Below are positions 1 to 8,320 of a DNA stretch of 64,000 nt, piece by piece. The notes beneath the pieces are model-generated. The model saw only the letters and a list, made by a program, of their open reading frames with translations, did not search any database and was not told the origin of the DNA. Positions within the stretch are counted from its first letter, which is position 1; every line of letters begins with the position of its first letter. A program made the position numbers and the translations under genes. The stretch is taken from assembly GCF_000760695.4 (NCBI RefSeq), contig NZ_JHEG04000001.1, positions 4,670,895 through 4,734,894 on the forward strand. The letters run 5' to 3'. The stretch comes from Tolypothrix bouteillei VB521301. GTDB lineage: Bacteria; Cyanobacteriota; Cyanobacteriia; Cyanobacteriales; Nostocaceae.

Positions 1-371
1 GTCAGCTAGAAGATATGTCAATGAGCGAGATTAAAGCGTTCTTGCACGAGCAAGTGAGGATTGCTTACGACCTTAAAGAAGCTCAAATTGACCAAATTCA
101 GCCCGGATTGATGCGTCAAGCGGAACGATTCTTTATTTTACAAAGAATCGATACTTTGTGGCGCGAACACTTGCAGCAAATGGATGCTTTACGTGAATCT
201 GTAGGATTGCGAGGTTACGGTCAGAAAGATCCGTTGATTGAGTACAAGAGTGAGGGTTACGAGTTGTTCCTGGATATGATGGTTAACATTCGCCGAGATG
301 TTGTTTACTCCTTATTCATGTTCCAACCACAACCTCAGCCAATGATGCAAACATCTTCAGAGATGGTGTAG
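1..371 (+). CDS. secA: SecA preprotein translocase ATPase, C-terminal part (5' end outside window)
   Basis: The reading frame is open from the window edge (first full codon at base 3) and ends at TAG 369-371, so only the last 123 or so residues are present. They match the C-terminal helical scaffold of SecA: the run [20 protein letters not shown] followed by [19 protein letters not shown] is a family signature. SecA is the ATPase motor that pushes preproteins through SecYEG at the plasma and thylakoid membranes. The tail is short and Gln/Pro/Met-rich (QPQPQPMMQ) and lacks the Cys-rich zinc-binding end of E. coli SecA, as is usual in cyanobacteria. The ATPase domains lie upstream of the window. 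Confidence 0.95.
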   Translation, partial: QLEDMSMSEIKAFLHEQVRIAYDLKEAQIDQIQPGLMRQAERFFILQRIDTLWREHLQQMDALRESVGLRGYGQKDPLIEYKSEGYELFLDMMVNIRRDVVYSLFMFQPQPQPMMQTSSEMV

Positions 372-423
372 AAATAAACACCAACTCATTCTAACTTCCA
401 CCTTCATTACCCTACCCCTCTCG

Positions 424-444
424 TTCCCAGGCTGAGCCTGGGAA
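424..444. repeat. Palindromic intergenic repeat (TTCCCAGGCT / AGCCTGGGAA)
   Basis: A perfect 10-bp inverted repeat around one base, in the 244-bp gap between secA and the methyltransferase gene. A relative (TCCCAGGT/ACCTGGGA followed by ATGC) lies at 38596-38614. It may act as a bidirectional hairpin after secA, but there is no T-tract, so I call it a dispersed repeat rather than a terminator. Nothing else is evident between 372 and 615. Confidence 0.6.
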
Positions 445-615
445 TGCCATTTTTATGAAGCTTTGAACTCCATGCCAAACCACATGGCGATTTGATAGGT
501 TGGTTATGGAATTACAAAATTGCCACTCTAGATGTCAGACTGGGCGATAATCCTACTGTGCGTTTGGATTGAGACAATCAACATTTATAGCAAGTTTGCA
601 TGAGAACAGCAAGTC

Positions 616-1386
616 ATGACACTAGACCAAGTAAAAATTATCTTAGTTGAGCCATCTGGACCTATGAATGTGGGATCGGTGGCGCGAGTTATGAAAAATT
701 TTGGCTTTCATCATCTAGTGTTAGTCAATCCTCAATGCGATCCGCTTTCACTCGAAGCACTGCACATGGCAGTTCATGCCAAAGATATTTTACACTCATC
801 TCAATCTGTAGCAACTCTACCAGAAGCTTTACAGGGATGTCAGCGAGCGATCGCAACAACTGCTCGCGTTAGGGACTGGGGAACGCCCATGGAAAATCCC
901 CGCACGGCATTACCTTGGTTGCTTGAAAACCCACAACATTCAGCAGCACTAATCTTTGGTAGAGAAGATCGGGGTTTGAGCAATGAGGAACTGAACTACG
1001 CTCAAAGATTTGTTCGCATTCCTACAAGTTCCACTTATCCATCCCTCAACTTAGCAACTGCTGTTTCTCTATGCTGCTACGAATTAGCAACATTTTATAC
1101 TGAAAACCTAAAAAATATGGAAAACAAACAACTTATCGCATCAGAAAATGCCTTGGATGATGACCTTGCTGCTTTGGATGTTGTAGAAACGTATTACCAA
1201 GAACTCGAATCCCTTCTCCTCAAGATTGGTTATCTTTATGCCCATACATCATCAAGTCGCATGGAAAAGTTTCGACAATTGTACAATCGGGCTCGACTAC
1301 AAACTAAAGAAGTTGCAATGTTGCGAGGTATTTTACGACAGGTAGAATGGGCTATTAGGAACCTTTATAACCGCGAAGAATCATAA
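616..1386 (+). CDS. trmJ: tRNA 2'-O-methyltransferase, TrmJ/SpoU (SPOUT) family
   Basis: This 256-residue SPOUT methyltransferase shows all three family motifs: NVGSVAR near residue 20 (motif 1), IFGREDRGLS near residue 115 (motif 2) and the knot segment YPSLNLATAVSLCCYEL near residue 140 (motif 3). The C-terminal helical extension (about residues 170-256) is typical of TrmJ, which methylates the ribose at position 32 of several tRNAs using SAM. Length fits the family. The ATG at 616 has no strong ribosome-binding site. TrmJ is the best subgroup, but the exact target nucleotide cannot be told from sequence. Confidence 0.85.
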   Translation: MTLDQVKIILVEPSGPMNVGSVARVMKNFGFHHLVLVNPQCDPLSLEALHMAVHAKDILHSSQSVATLPEALQGCQRAIATTARVRDWGTPMENPRTALPWLLENPQHSAALIFGREDRGLSNEELNYAQRFVRIPTSSTYPSLNLATAVSLCCYELATFYTENLKNMENKQLIASENALDDDLAALDVVETYYQELESLLLKIGYLYAHTSSSRMEKFRQLYNRARLQTKEVAMLRGILRQVEWAIRNLYNREES

Positions 1387-1528
1387 TTCATGATGTTTGG
1401 GAGACTGACTCGTAAAAAAAATCTTTTTTGCTTGGAATTAGGGATTAGTATGTAATTGCAAGCCTGCTGTAGTGTTTACCTTTTATAAAAGCCAATTATA
1501 ATATAAAATCTTATCATTATTATATATT

Positions 1529-3130
1529 ATGAATACAAGAACTCGTATAAAAGTTATCCCACAGCGTCAGTCTTCGAGCCGTCGTCCCGATTTACGAAAA
1601 GTCCAAAAGCTACCACAGAATAAGGAAGCATTACGCAACCAACAACGCCCGCCTCAGAAAAAACAAACATCGACACGTGTAAAAGTAATTTCACCACTAC
1701 AACCTACTCCTTTACCTAGAAGACAACCAAGGGGAGTCGCTCCACCCCAGCACTCTGCTACTTTTAAAGGGAGAATTCCTCCATATAACCCCAACGTTGT
1801 ACCGTTAAAAACTGTCAGAGTGCAAAAGCATCCGGTGATGAAACAATCTTCTCGAAAAACGCGGTTAAAGCCGATGGCAAGAACAATTTTGTATGCCATA
1901 CGGTTGTTAATTGTGGGAGTCGGGATAGGTGCGATCGTAGGTACTGTTTTATCTGTGTTAGACCCCGCTAATCGTCTCGCTACACCACCAGACTCATCAT
2001 CCAATACAACCGTTGAACAACAAGCGCAGTCCCAGCCAACACCAACAGTAACTCCCACACCGACAGTTTCTGGAGTGTCCTTATCCCAAGAAAATATTCC
2101 CTTAAAATCAGCTATACAAAGTTTGGCAGCATCAACTCCAAATCTCACACCGGGAGTTTTCTTGGTTGATTTGGACAACGGTAGTTATGTGGATTTGAAT
2201 GGGGCTGCTAGTTTTGCGTCTGCTAGCACAATTAAAATTCCAATTCTGGTTGCTTTCTTTCAAGATGTCGATGCACAAAAAATACGTCTTGATGAAAGCT
2301 TAACTATGGAAAAGGAAGTGGTAGCAGGCGGTTCTGGGAATATGCAGTACAAACCAGTAGGAACCCAGTTTACAGCGCTTGAAGTAGCTACGAAAATGAT
2401 GACAATCAGTGATAACACAGCAACAAATATGCTGATTGCTCGATTGGGTGGTATTGATGCGCTAAATCAACGATTTCAAAGTTGGGGTTTGACAACAACT
2501 GCGATTCGCAATCTTTTACCGGATTTGGGAGGTACAAACACAACCAGTCCCAAAGAGTTAGGTACTTTGATGGCAATGGTTGGTAAAGGAAATTTAGTGA
2601 GTATGAGATCTCGCGATCGCATATTGGATATTATGCGCCGGACTGTGAGAAATCAACTGCTACCAGCTGGTTTAGGACCGGGAGCGACCATTGCCCATAA
2701 AACTGGTAATATTGGGACAATACTGGGAGATGCAGGGCTAGTGGATGTGCCAAGTGGCAAGCGTTATGTTGTTGCTGTAATGGTGCAACGTCCCCGGAAC
2801 GATCCTGGTGCAGAAAAACTTATTGTATCCATTTCTCGCGTTGCTTACGAACAGCTCAGCCAAAGTTTTCCCGTTCCTCACAATACGGGAAATAGCATAC
2901 CAACCACTACCTATCAACAGCCACCAGTTATAAGTCCGCCACCAGCCATAAATCAACCGTTCTCTAATGGCATGAGCAACACTTTACCTCCAACTGGATA
3001 CCAACCTCCACTGATGAATCCACCATTACCTAATGGTATAGGTACAAACGTACCGCCAACGGGTTATCAAGCACCTGCGATCGCTCCACAAGTAGCACCG
3101 CAATATTACTACAATCCATACCAAAGATAA
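1529..3130 (+). CDS. Membrane-anchored serine hydrolase, class A beta-lactamase/PBP fold
   Basis: This is a 533-residue protein. A basic, proline-rich N-terminus (1-115) precedes one transmembrane helix (about 119-143), so the catalytic domain should face the periplasm. Penicillin-interacting motifs are clear: SxxK at S233-K236, SDN at 294-296 and KTG at 391-393. The glutamate that deacylates class A beta-lactamases (ExxLN) is not evident in the matching stretch around 325-345. It is therefore more likely a peptidoglycan-acting or regulatory serine hydrolase than an antibiotic-degrading enzyme. The tail (about 445-533) is Pro/Asn/Tyr-rich with loosely repeated PPTGYQ/PPLPNG units, perhaps a wall-interaction region. 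It is followed 13 bp later by psb28-2. Confidence 0.8.
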   Translation: MNTRTRIKVIPQRQSSSRRPDLRKVQKLPQNKEALRNQQRPPQKKQTSTRVKVISPLQPTPLPRRQPRGVAPPQHSATFKGRIPPYNPNVVPLKTVRVQKHPVMKQSSRKTRLKPMARTILYAIRLLIVGVGIGAIVGTVLSVLDPANRLATPPDSSSNTTVEQQAQSQPTPTVTPTPTVSGVSLSQENIPLKSAIQSLAASTPNLTPGVFLVDLDNGSYVDLNGAASFASASTIKIPILVAFFQDVDAQKIRLDESLTMEKEVVAGGSGNMQYKPVGTQFTALEVATKMMTISDNTATNMLIARLGGIDALNQRFQSWGLTTTAIRNLLPDLGGTNTTSPKELGTLMAMVGKGNLVSMRSRDRILDIMRRTVRNQLLPAGLGPGATIAHKTGNIGTILGDAGLVDVPSGKRYVVAVMVQRPRNDPGAEKLIVSISRVAYEQLSQSFPVPHNTGNSIPTTTYQQPPVISPPPAINQPFSNGMSNTLPPTGYQPPLMNPPLPNGIGTNVPPTGYQAPAIAPQVAPQYYYNPYQR

Positions 3131-3143
3131 GTTTTCCAATTCC

Positions 3144-3512
3144 ATGACATCTAAAACACCGTCAATTCAATTTTTTGCTGGCATTTTTGAAGAACTGAAC
3201 AATGTCAGCCTGCGTCGTAACCTTCGTTCTGGTAACCGCATTATTGTTATGCTTTTTAAGCAAGTGAAAGCTTTGAACGGATTTAATAGCTTCACAAAAC
3301 AATCTTTGAATTCAATGCTATTAACTGATGAAGAAGGAGAAATTCGTGTCACACCTTCTTCAACTCAATTCATTTTTGGAGGTGCAGAAGGAGATGAATT
3401 GCAGAGAGTAGAGTGTAAATTTGAAATCGAGCAAGAAGACCAATGGCAAAGATTCATGCGTTTTATGCAGCGATATGCTGAGGCAAATGGTTTGGCATAT
3501 GGAGAATCATAA
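3144..3512 (+). CDS. psb28-2: Photosystem II assembly factor Psb28-2
   Basis: This 122-residue protein has the Psb28 signatures LTDEEGEIR in the middle and QRFMRFMQRYAEANGLAYG at the C-terminus. Psb28 proteins bind the cytoplasmic face of PSII assembly intermediates (the CP47 side) and protect them during biogenesis and repair. The start SIQFFAGIFEELNNVSLRRN and the SSTQFIFGG segment resemble the second paralogue class (Psb28-2) rather than Psb28-1; that subclass call is from memory of the family. It starts 13 bp after the serine hydrolase stop, so the two may be co-transcribed. Confidence 0.85.
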   Translation: MTSKTPSIQFFAGIFEELNNVSLRRNLRSGNRIIVMLFKQVKALNGFNSFTKQSLNSMLLTDEEGEIRVTPSSTQFIFGGAEGDELQRVECKFEIEQEDQWQRFMRFMQRYAEANGLAYGES

Positions 3513-3575
3513 ATGACTGGAAAGTCTTAATTCATACTTGCCATGTCATTAGAAATCGCACAGCGATAGCTACAA

Positions 3576-3637
3576 CGGGGGGCTTTGAGTCCCCCATGAA
3601 GTAAGGATAAGAGGAAAGGGGATGCTCCCCAGAGAAG
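3576..3637. repeat. Two adjacent GC-rich hairpins (possible mobile-element end or terminator)
   Basis: GGGGG/CCCCC around CTTTGAGT, then GGGG/CCCC around ATGCT, lie in the 205-bp gap between the convergent psb28-2 and dprA genes. Hairpins like these occur at cyanobacterial IS200/IS605 ends, but no transposase is nearby. A small open frame on the minus strand here (61 codons) shows no family resemblance, and I do not call it. Confidence 0.35.
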
Positions 3638-3717
3638 CTTTGTTTGTATAGTAACAATTTATTTCGCTTAAGTCTTTTAAAACATCTCTTAGCGTTTGTG
3701 GAGAAATTCCTACGCAA

Positions 3718-4839
3718 TTAACAGCGTTGATACCGCATCCCTGGAAGTTGTGAAACTAGACCCATTAATTCTAACTCGAGTAAAGCGCCCGATACCAATC
3801 CAGCAGCCATACCAGATTGTTGAACAATCAAATCAAATGATAACGCTTCTGAAGAAAGTACCTTCATAACGTGTTGAAGTTCTGGAGATAAATCGGGTAA
3901 AGTCAATTGCTCTGGTGAAGAGACTGCTGCAACAGAATCAAGTTCTGGTATTGCTCCTAACATTTTGAGGAGTTCGTCTAATTCTCTAAGAATGGGAACA
4001 GCGCCTTGAGCGATCAGTTTTAAACATCCTTGGGAAGGATAGTCATCTAACCTTCCTGGTAATGCGTAAATATCTCGCCCAAATTCATTGGCATAACTAG
4101 CAGTAATCAAAGCACCCGATTTGATTGGTGCTTCCATCACTAACACGGCGCGACTCAAACCGGCTATGATTCGATTGCGACGGGGAAAGTGAGTGCGATC
4201 GGGGGGAGTTTTTGAGGGATATTCGCTCAGAACTAATCCATTCAGCAAAATCTGTTTGTAAAGTTCTTTATTTTTAGATGGATAAACAACATCTACCCCC
4301 GTACCGAGGACTGCTATTGTACGTCCTCCTGCTTTAAGAGTAGCGCTGTGGCTTTCAGTATCAATTCCGTCTGCTAAACCAGACACAACCGTAAAACCAT
4401 TTTTAGCTAAAGCCACACTAATTTGACGAGTCCAACGCAAACCGTACTCTGAAGGTTGGCGCGTTCCAACAATACCAACTGTTGGTTTGTGTCCGATATT
4501 TTCTAGTAAATCAACTTCGCCGCGATAGTACAAAATAGGGGGTGGGCTGGGGATCTCTAGCAGCAACCGAGGATACTCTGGATCGGCTGGTGTCCAAAAA
4601 TGAGGGTTTTGCTGTTGATGTTGTTGGAGAAATTGTTCTGGGTGCAAACGCGATCGCTGTTGTAAAACCTTAGATAGTGTTTGAAAACCAAAACCCTCTA
4701 CCTCTTTCAACTGAGTTGAGGTTGCGTCCCAAGCTGCTGCTAGCGTACCAAAATGCTGTTGCAACCTTCCTAACAAAATAGGACCGACTCCAGAAATTTG
4801 CGACCAAGCGACCCAATACGCACGTTCTTGTTCCACCAA
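3718..4839 (-). CDS. dprA: DNA-processing protein DprA (Smf), natural transformation
   Basis: This 373-residue DprA loads RecA onto incoming single-stranded DNA during transformation. An N-terminal helix-hairpin-helix-like region (about 1-60) is followed by the extended Rossmann core: VGIVGTRQPSEYG at 121-133, a GTGVDVVYP segment near 180, FPRRNRIIAGLS at 218-229 and the KSGALITA/YALPGR run. A C-terminal winged helix spans about 310-373. The first codon is TTG (4839) or GTG (4836); an AAGGA stretch about 7 bases before the TTG supports TTG. Cyanobacteria that take up DNA usually keep this gene. Confidence 0.93.
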   Translation of the reverse strand: MVEQERAYWVAWSQISGVGPILLGRLQQHFGTLAAAWDATSTQLKEVEGFGFQTLSKVLQQRSRLHPEQFLQQHQQQNPHFWTPADPEYPRLLLEIPSPPPILYYRGEVDLLENIGHKPTVGIVGTRQPSEYGLRWTRQISVALAKNGFTVVSGLADGIDTESHSATLKAGGRTIAVLGTGVDVVYPSKNKELYKQILLNGLVLSEYPSKTPPDRTHFPRRNRIIAGLSRAVLVMEAPIKSGALITASYANEFGRDIYALPGRLDDYPSQGCLKLIAQGAVPILRELDELLKMLGAIPELDSVAAVSSPEQLTLPDLSPELQHVMKVLSSEALSFDLIVQQSGMAAGLVSGALLELELMGLVSQLPGMRYQRC

Positions 4840-4890
4840 TTGCCCATCCTTATCGTCTTTGGGTTTATTGTTCCCAAATTTCAGAACTGC

Positions 4891-5619
4891 CTAAGGATAA
4901 AAACCGGGAGTTTTTAACCTACGGCGTTGCATCTGTGTGAGGTCGGGGTAATCGTCGGGGTTATAGTAATATCTTGCCCATGCGCTCGAATACGGAGAGT
5001 ATTTGTAGAATAGCGTCCGGCGTTCGTGTTGTCCTTTCCAGGGCATAGTACCGTGAGTTAGGGCTTCGGTAAAGATAATCGCTGTTCCTGCTTTTCCAGA
5101 AATTTCTTGCGTACAAGAAAGCGGATTTTCTAAATTTTCCCATTCTTTAAGTAAAGGGAAATTGCTTTTATGGCTACCTGGAATACACCCAAATCCTCCT
5201 GCGCCCTGCGGTACGTCTGTGAGGCTGTAGGCGACTGCAACCAAGCCGTTGTGCATTCTTCCATCTTTATAAAAGTAGTATTGACAGGGATCGTAGGGAG
5301 TCCCACCACCGTGTAGTATGCTGCCAATTGGTCCGGTACCTTGGCGAATAATGTGAACGTAATCGTGGTCTAGGCGAAAATTAGCTCCAAGTAGCTCGTC
5401 AAGATAAGGAGTGATTCGAGGATTGTCAATGAGACTGCGAAACGGTACACCCCAACTTAGCAAGCTATCAAAACGAACCCACTCTTTTCCGCGTCGATCT
5501 ATACAAGCAATTTGCGGATCTAAAAGAGCATTGATAGCTGTTATCTCTGCTGGAGTTAAAGCATTTTCCAGCACAATAAATCCTTGCAAATCAAACAAGT
5601 AACGTTCTAACTCTGTCAA
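4891..5619 (-). CDS. Phytanoyl-CoA dioxygenase (PhyH) family Fe(II)/2-oxoglutarate oxygenase
   Basis: This 242-residue protein has the cupin-type PhyH layout. LHGGG (H103) is a candidate first iron ligand, GGFGCIPGSHKSNF (141-154) is the family hallmark, LTHGTMPW (H189) is the distal histidine and the HERR motif (R201) probably binds 2-oxoglutarate. A canonical HxD pair is not obvious, so the acidic ligand is uncertain. The start is a TTG, the only plausible in-frame initiator after the upstream stop. Substrate unknown: the family hydroxylates lipids, amino acids and secondary metabolites. It stands alone, 51 bp after dprA is read in. Confidence 0.75.
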   Translation of the reverse strand: MTELERYLFDLQGFIVLENALTPAEITAINALLDPQIACIDRRGKEWVRFDSLLSWGVPFRSLIDNPRITPYLDELLGANFRLDHDYVHIIRQGTGPIGSILHGGGTPYDPCQYYFYKDGRMHNGLVAVAYSLTDVPQGAGGFGCIPGSHKSNFPLLKEWENLENPLSCTQEISGKAGTAIIFTEALTHGTMPWKGQHERRTLFYKYSPYSSAWARYYYNPDDYPDLTQMQRRRLKTPGFYP

Positions 5620-5807
5620 ATCAACACCTATTGCTAATCACCTGAAATAGTATATAAGAATCCTAAATGATTTATAAAAAATTTAAGTAGGGTGGGCAAT
5701 ACTCATCAAAAGCTTTTAGTGTGCATTTCCACCCCAGGTATGCCTTACATTGCAAAAATCAAGAGGATTCTTATAGCAATTATGAAATCATATATATTGA
5801 TTCAAAA

Positions 5808-6458
5808 TTACGTTGCTTGCCGAGTCTTTAAATACTCAAATACGGACTTATCTCCAATATCGGGAGGAATTGCTTGCACTGCTTTGCGAACGGCAAACAC
5901 GACAAACAGAACTGCCCAAATTCCTAATAAAATTTTTTCCCATTGAGTTGGCAACACCCCTACCAAATGTCCCAACAAGAGTAAGGGAACTGTTGGTGTT
6001 AGTATTTTAGTCTCAAAGCGATTAAAGCAAAACGCTTCTTTAAAATAAATTCCTGTCAGTGCTGCAAAAGTAAATCCTATTCCCAGTAATGTTAATGGTT
6101 GAGTATAAACGGTGACAGCCAATGGTGCGCTATTATACAAAGCTAGTACTGTGGCGCTAACACTGCCAATTGCCCAAAAAACTTGTAAAAGTCTGTGTAA
6201 CAGTGTCATATAAATATGTATCATGAGTAAACTGACACCTAAAGCCAGACTGAAACAAACATATAAAGGTGTCAGTACTGGAAAAATCTCTGGGTTTTGG
6301 TTAAATATGACTAAAGCAGTACCTGTGGCAAAGCAGAGTGCAGCTACCATAAGTCCAGTACGGTAGACAATAACGCCCGTGCGATCGCTCTGATTAATCG
6401 TAAACTCTCCAAACTGACCTTGATAAATTTCCGGTGCAGATAAAGTTTGCTGAGCCAT
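5808..6458 (-). CDS. DUF2301 family integral membrane protein
   Basis: This 216-residue protein has a short soluble N-terminus (about 1-30, with NQSDRTGVIVYRTG) followed by about six or seven hydrophobic helices. The pattern matches the DUF2301 family found in cyanobacteria; its function is not known. ATG start at 6458. It is convergent with nothing close and is followed by a 188-bp AT-rich gap before the dioxygenase gene's 5' end at 5619. Confidence 0.7.
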   Translation of the reverse strand: MAQQTLSAPEIYQGQFGEFTINQSDRTGVIVYRTGLMVAALCFATGTALVIFNQNPEIFPVLTPLYVCFSLALGVSLLMIHIYMTLLHRLLQVFWAIGSVSATVLALYNSAPLAVTVYTQPLTLLGIGFTFAALTGIYFKEAFCFNRFETKILTPTVPLLLLGHLVGVLPTQWEKILLGIWAVLFVVFAVRKAVQAIPPDIGDKSVFEYLKTRQAT

Positions 6459-6549
6459 AGCAATTGAAATCCGAAATTTTTAAGAACTGCTAATCATCCC
6501 TATGCTATTTTATCCCCGTGTCCCCGTCTTGAGGATGCAATTTCATCCT

Positions 6550-7323
6550 TCATTCAAAATAAACTCTCAGACGATCTCCTAAGGCTATGTGCAATTGCGA
6601 TCGCGCATTCCCATTGTTAACAGCAATCTCCACCCACCCATGACTGCCAATAAGTGCGATCGCTTCACCCACTTTAACATCGCTATAAGTTTCATACTTG
6701 GGAATAGTGATTCCCGCAACTTCTATATTCCAGTTCTTTCCCAGCACATCAGTCCCAGGAATGTTAGTCACTAAGTTACCGAAACGGTCAATATATTGAA
6801 TGCTACCAGTTATACCAGTTTCCGTTACTATAGAATTAGCAATATCTAATTCTACTAGAGTAGCGGGGTCGATTGATTCGCCCAACTGTTTGAGGGGAAC
6901 GCCACAAGCAAGATAAGCGGCTACTGGTGCAAAAATATCCCTCCCGTGGAAAGTACTGCTGGGTTGAGGGGTTCTCCAATACTTGGGGTTCGTTAGTTCT
7001 ACGGCTGCAATTGCCGTACTTTCACTCAAAACTCCACCAAATATTCCGTTATCGGGTCCCACCAGGTAACCTTTAGCAAATTCTACTGCGATCGCTCGTC
7101 GCGTACTGCCTACGCCAGGATCGACAACAGCTAGATGCACTGTGCCTGGTGGAAAATAAAGGTACGCATCCATTAAGCAGAACCGAGCAGCCGCAACATC
7201 CTGCGGTGGAACTTCATGAGTCAAGTCTACTACTGTAAGTTTTGGGTTGATTTGGGCAATCACTCCCTTCATCGCCCCAACGTAAACATCACGGGTTCCA
7301 AAATCGGTAAGCAAGGTCAGCAT
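6550..7323 (-). CDS. SAM hydroxide adenosyltransferase (fluorinase/chlorinase superfamily, DUF62)
   Basis: This 257-residue enzyme has the family start LTLLTDFGTRDVYVGAMKG, the VVDPGVGSTRRAI segment (Asp and Arg of the catalytic triad), VGPDNGIF, and FHGRDIFAPVAA (triad His). Members of this type use hydroxide, not halide, to split SAM to adenosine and methionine. I place the start at the ATG at 7323; the frame stays open to an upstream ATG-like start at 7344, but the family begins at MLTLL. The divergent pirA promoter lies immediately upstream. Confidence 0.87.
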   Translation of the reverse strand: MLTLLTDFGTRDVYVGAMKGVIAQINPKLTVVDLTHEVPPQDVAAARFCLMDAYLYFPPGTVHLAVVDPGVGSTRRAIAVEFAKGYLVGPDNGIFGGVLSESTAIAAVELTNPKYWRTPQPSSTFHGRDIFAPVAAYLACGVPLKQLGESIDPATLVELDIANSIVTETGITGSIQYIDRFGNLVTNIPGTDVLGKNWNIEVAGITIPKYETYSDVKVGEAIALIGSHGWVEIAVNNGNARSQLHIALGDRLRVYFE

Positions 7324-7388
7324 GGGGTTGTAAACCTTCCACAAGAAGATATTGCCGCTTAATAATATATATTAAGTTTATTTTTTCT

Positions 7389-7419
7389 GTAGCGAAAGTT
7401 ACGAAAAATTTGCTATGTT
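7389..7419 (+). promoter_or_regulatory. NtcA-type operator GTAN8TAC with -10-like TATGTT, upstream of pirA
   Basis: GTA-GCGAAAGT-TAC at 7389-7402 is a perfect NtcA consensus, and TATGTT at 7414-7419 fits a TAN3T -10 element. The spacing between them is 11 bases, about half that of NtcA-activated promoters, so NtcA bound here would cover the -35 region and repress. PirA genes are reported to be repressed by NtcA during nitrogen limitation, which agrees. Confidence 0.6.
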
Positions 7420-7467
7420 AGGAAAGTTAGACATTTGATGGAGAAATTTAAGAGGCACATTGTTAAA

Positions 7468-7623
7468 ATGAGCAGGAACAGATTGGAATCGGTAAAACAA
7501 GCACGCGAAACACACAGACTCAATATTAAAAGAACCTTAGAACATCGCCTAAAAGTAGCTAGAGAAAAAGGTGATGAAAATTTAGTTCGCCAATTAGAAG
7601 CTGAAATGAACTATTTCAGTTAA
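7468..7623 (+). CDS. pirA: PirA-like PII-interacting regulator of arginine synthesis
   Basis: From ATG 7468 this is a 51-residue basic helical peptide (RNRLESVKQARETHRLNIKR then LEHRLKVAREKGDENLVRQLEAE). AAGAGG lies 12 bases upstream of this ATG, and 51 residues is the length of the known PirA, so I prefer it to the in-frame TTG 7435 or ATG 7438. PirA binds PII (GlnB) and relieves PII activation of N-acetylglutamate kinase, tuning arginine and cyanophycin synthesis. The NtcA box upstream fits that role. Identification is from pattern memory, not a search. It ends just before a clear terminator. Confidence 0.65.
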   Translation: MSRNRLESVKQARETHRLNIKRTLEHRLKVAREKGDENLVRQLEAEMNYFS

Positions 7624-7666
7624 AAATAAAGTTTTATTGTTCTAGTTCATAGTTTTGTTGTGTGTT

Positions 7667-7696
7667 AACCCGCTTTGGCGGGTTTTCGTGTTTTTA
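7667..7696 (+). terminator. Rho-independent terminator after pirA
   Basis: Stem AACCCGC/GCGGGTT with loop TTTG (7667-7684), followed by a T-rich run to 7696. Confidence 0.85.
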
Positions 7697-7726
7697 ACAG
7701 CGATGGTGGCACTGTCAATTTCATAA

Positions 7727-7760
7727 AAAAAGGCGCTACCCTAACTTGAGAGTAGCGCTT
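7727..7760 (-). terminator. Terminator after the STAS-domain gene
   Basis: GCGCTAC at 7733-7739 pairs with GTAGCGC at 7752-7758. Read on the minus strand it is followed by a run of seven T, and it lies 46 bp after the STAS gene stop. Confidence 0.8.
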
Positions 7761-7805
7761 TTATTCTTAAATGATACTTTTGCCTTCTTCAATTAGTTTG
7801 TACTT

Positions 7806-8135
7806 CTAAGCACTTGTGAATGCAGATTCATCTTCGTATATCTCAAACAGCCTATCTAGCTGAGTCAGTTCCAAGATTATTTTGAGTGCAGGCGATACAG
7901 AACAAAGACTTAAGCGCCGTCCCATACGTTGAGACAATTTTAATGCAGAGACTAATGCTAAAACTCCAGAACTATCTACAGATTCTACTTTACCCAAATC
8001 CAATAGCAAAATAGAACAGTCAGTTTGTGTTAACAGTGTTGTCAATTTGCGTTCAAACTCCAATGCATTTGCACTAACAATAGAACCATTCGGTCTGATG
8101 ACTGTCATGTTTGGATTTAAAAGTGTGCTTTGCAT
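7806..8135 (-). CDS. STAS-domain anti-sigma factor antagonist
   Basis: This 109-residue single STAS domain has the SpoIIAA-type motif VDSSG at 53-57; S55 is the likely phosphorylated serine. Such proteins bind anti-sigma kinases, or other partners, in phosphorylation-dependent partner switching. It lies 185 bp downstream of the phosphoglycosyltransferase gene on the same strand. Some cyanobacterial exopolysaccharide and motility loci use STAS/HpsU-type switches, so a role in controlling the neighbouring polysaccharide locus is possible but only an inference from position. Confidence 0.85.
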   Translation of the reverse strand: MQSTLLNPNMTVIRPNGSIVSANALEFERKLTTLLTQTDCSILLLDLGKVESVDSSGVLALVSALKLSQRMGRRLSLCSVSPALKIILELTQLDRLFEIYEDESAFTSA

Positions 8136-8320
8136 GATTTAGCTCTAATGTGTCAAATAGTCCAAGTCTTAATAAAAGGTAAGTAGGTCAACCAAAAAGG
8201 GAGAGGACAAAAGGATGAAGAGCGTTATTGGTATTGATTTTTGATAGTTCAACAAAACTTCTGTCCTCGAACCTGTTAGCTCTCAGCAATTAGCGACAAG
8301 TTACGATCGCCAACTACTAC

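Noticed and set aside
1654..2178. 174-codon minus-strand frame inside the serine hydrolase gene
   Set aside because: Opposite a gene with clear catalytic motifs; its residues look like the reverse of a proline-rich sequence.
3532..3717. 61-codon minus-strand frame next to dprA
   Set aside because: Runs through GC-rich hairpins, no family resemblance, no ribosome site.
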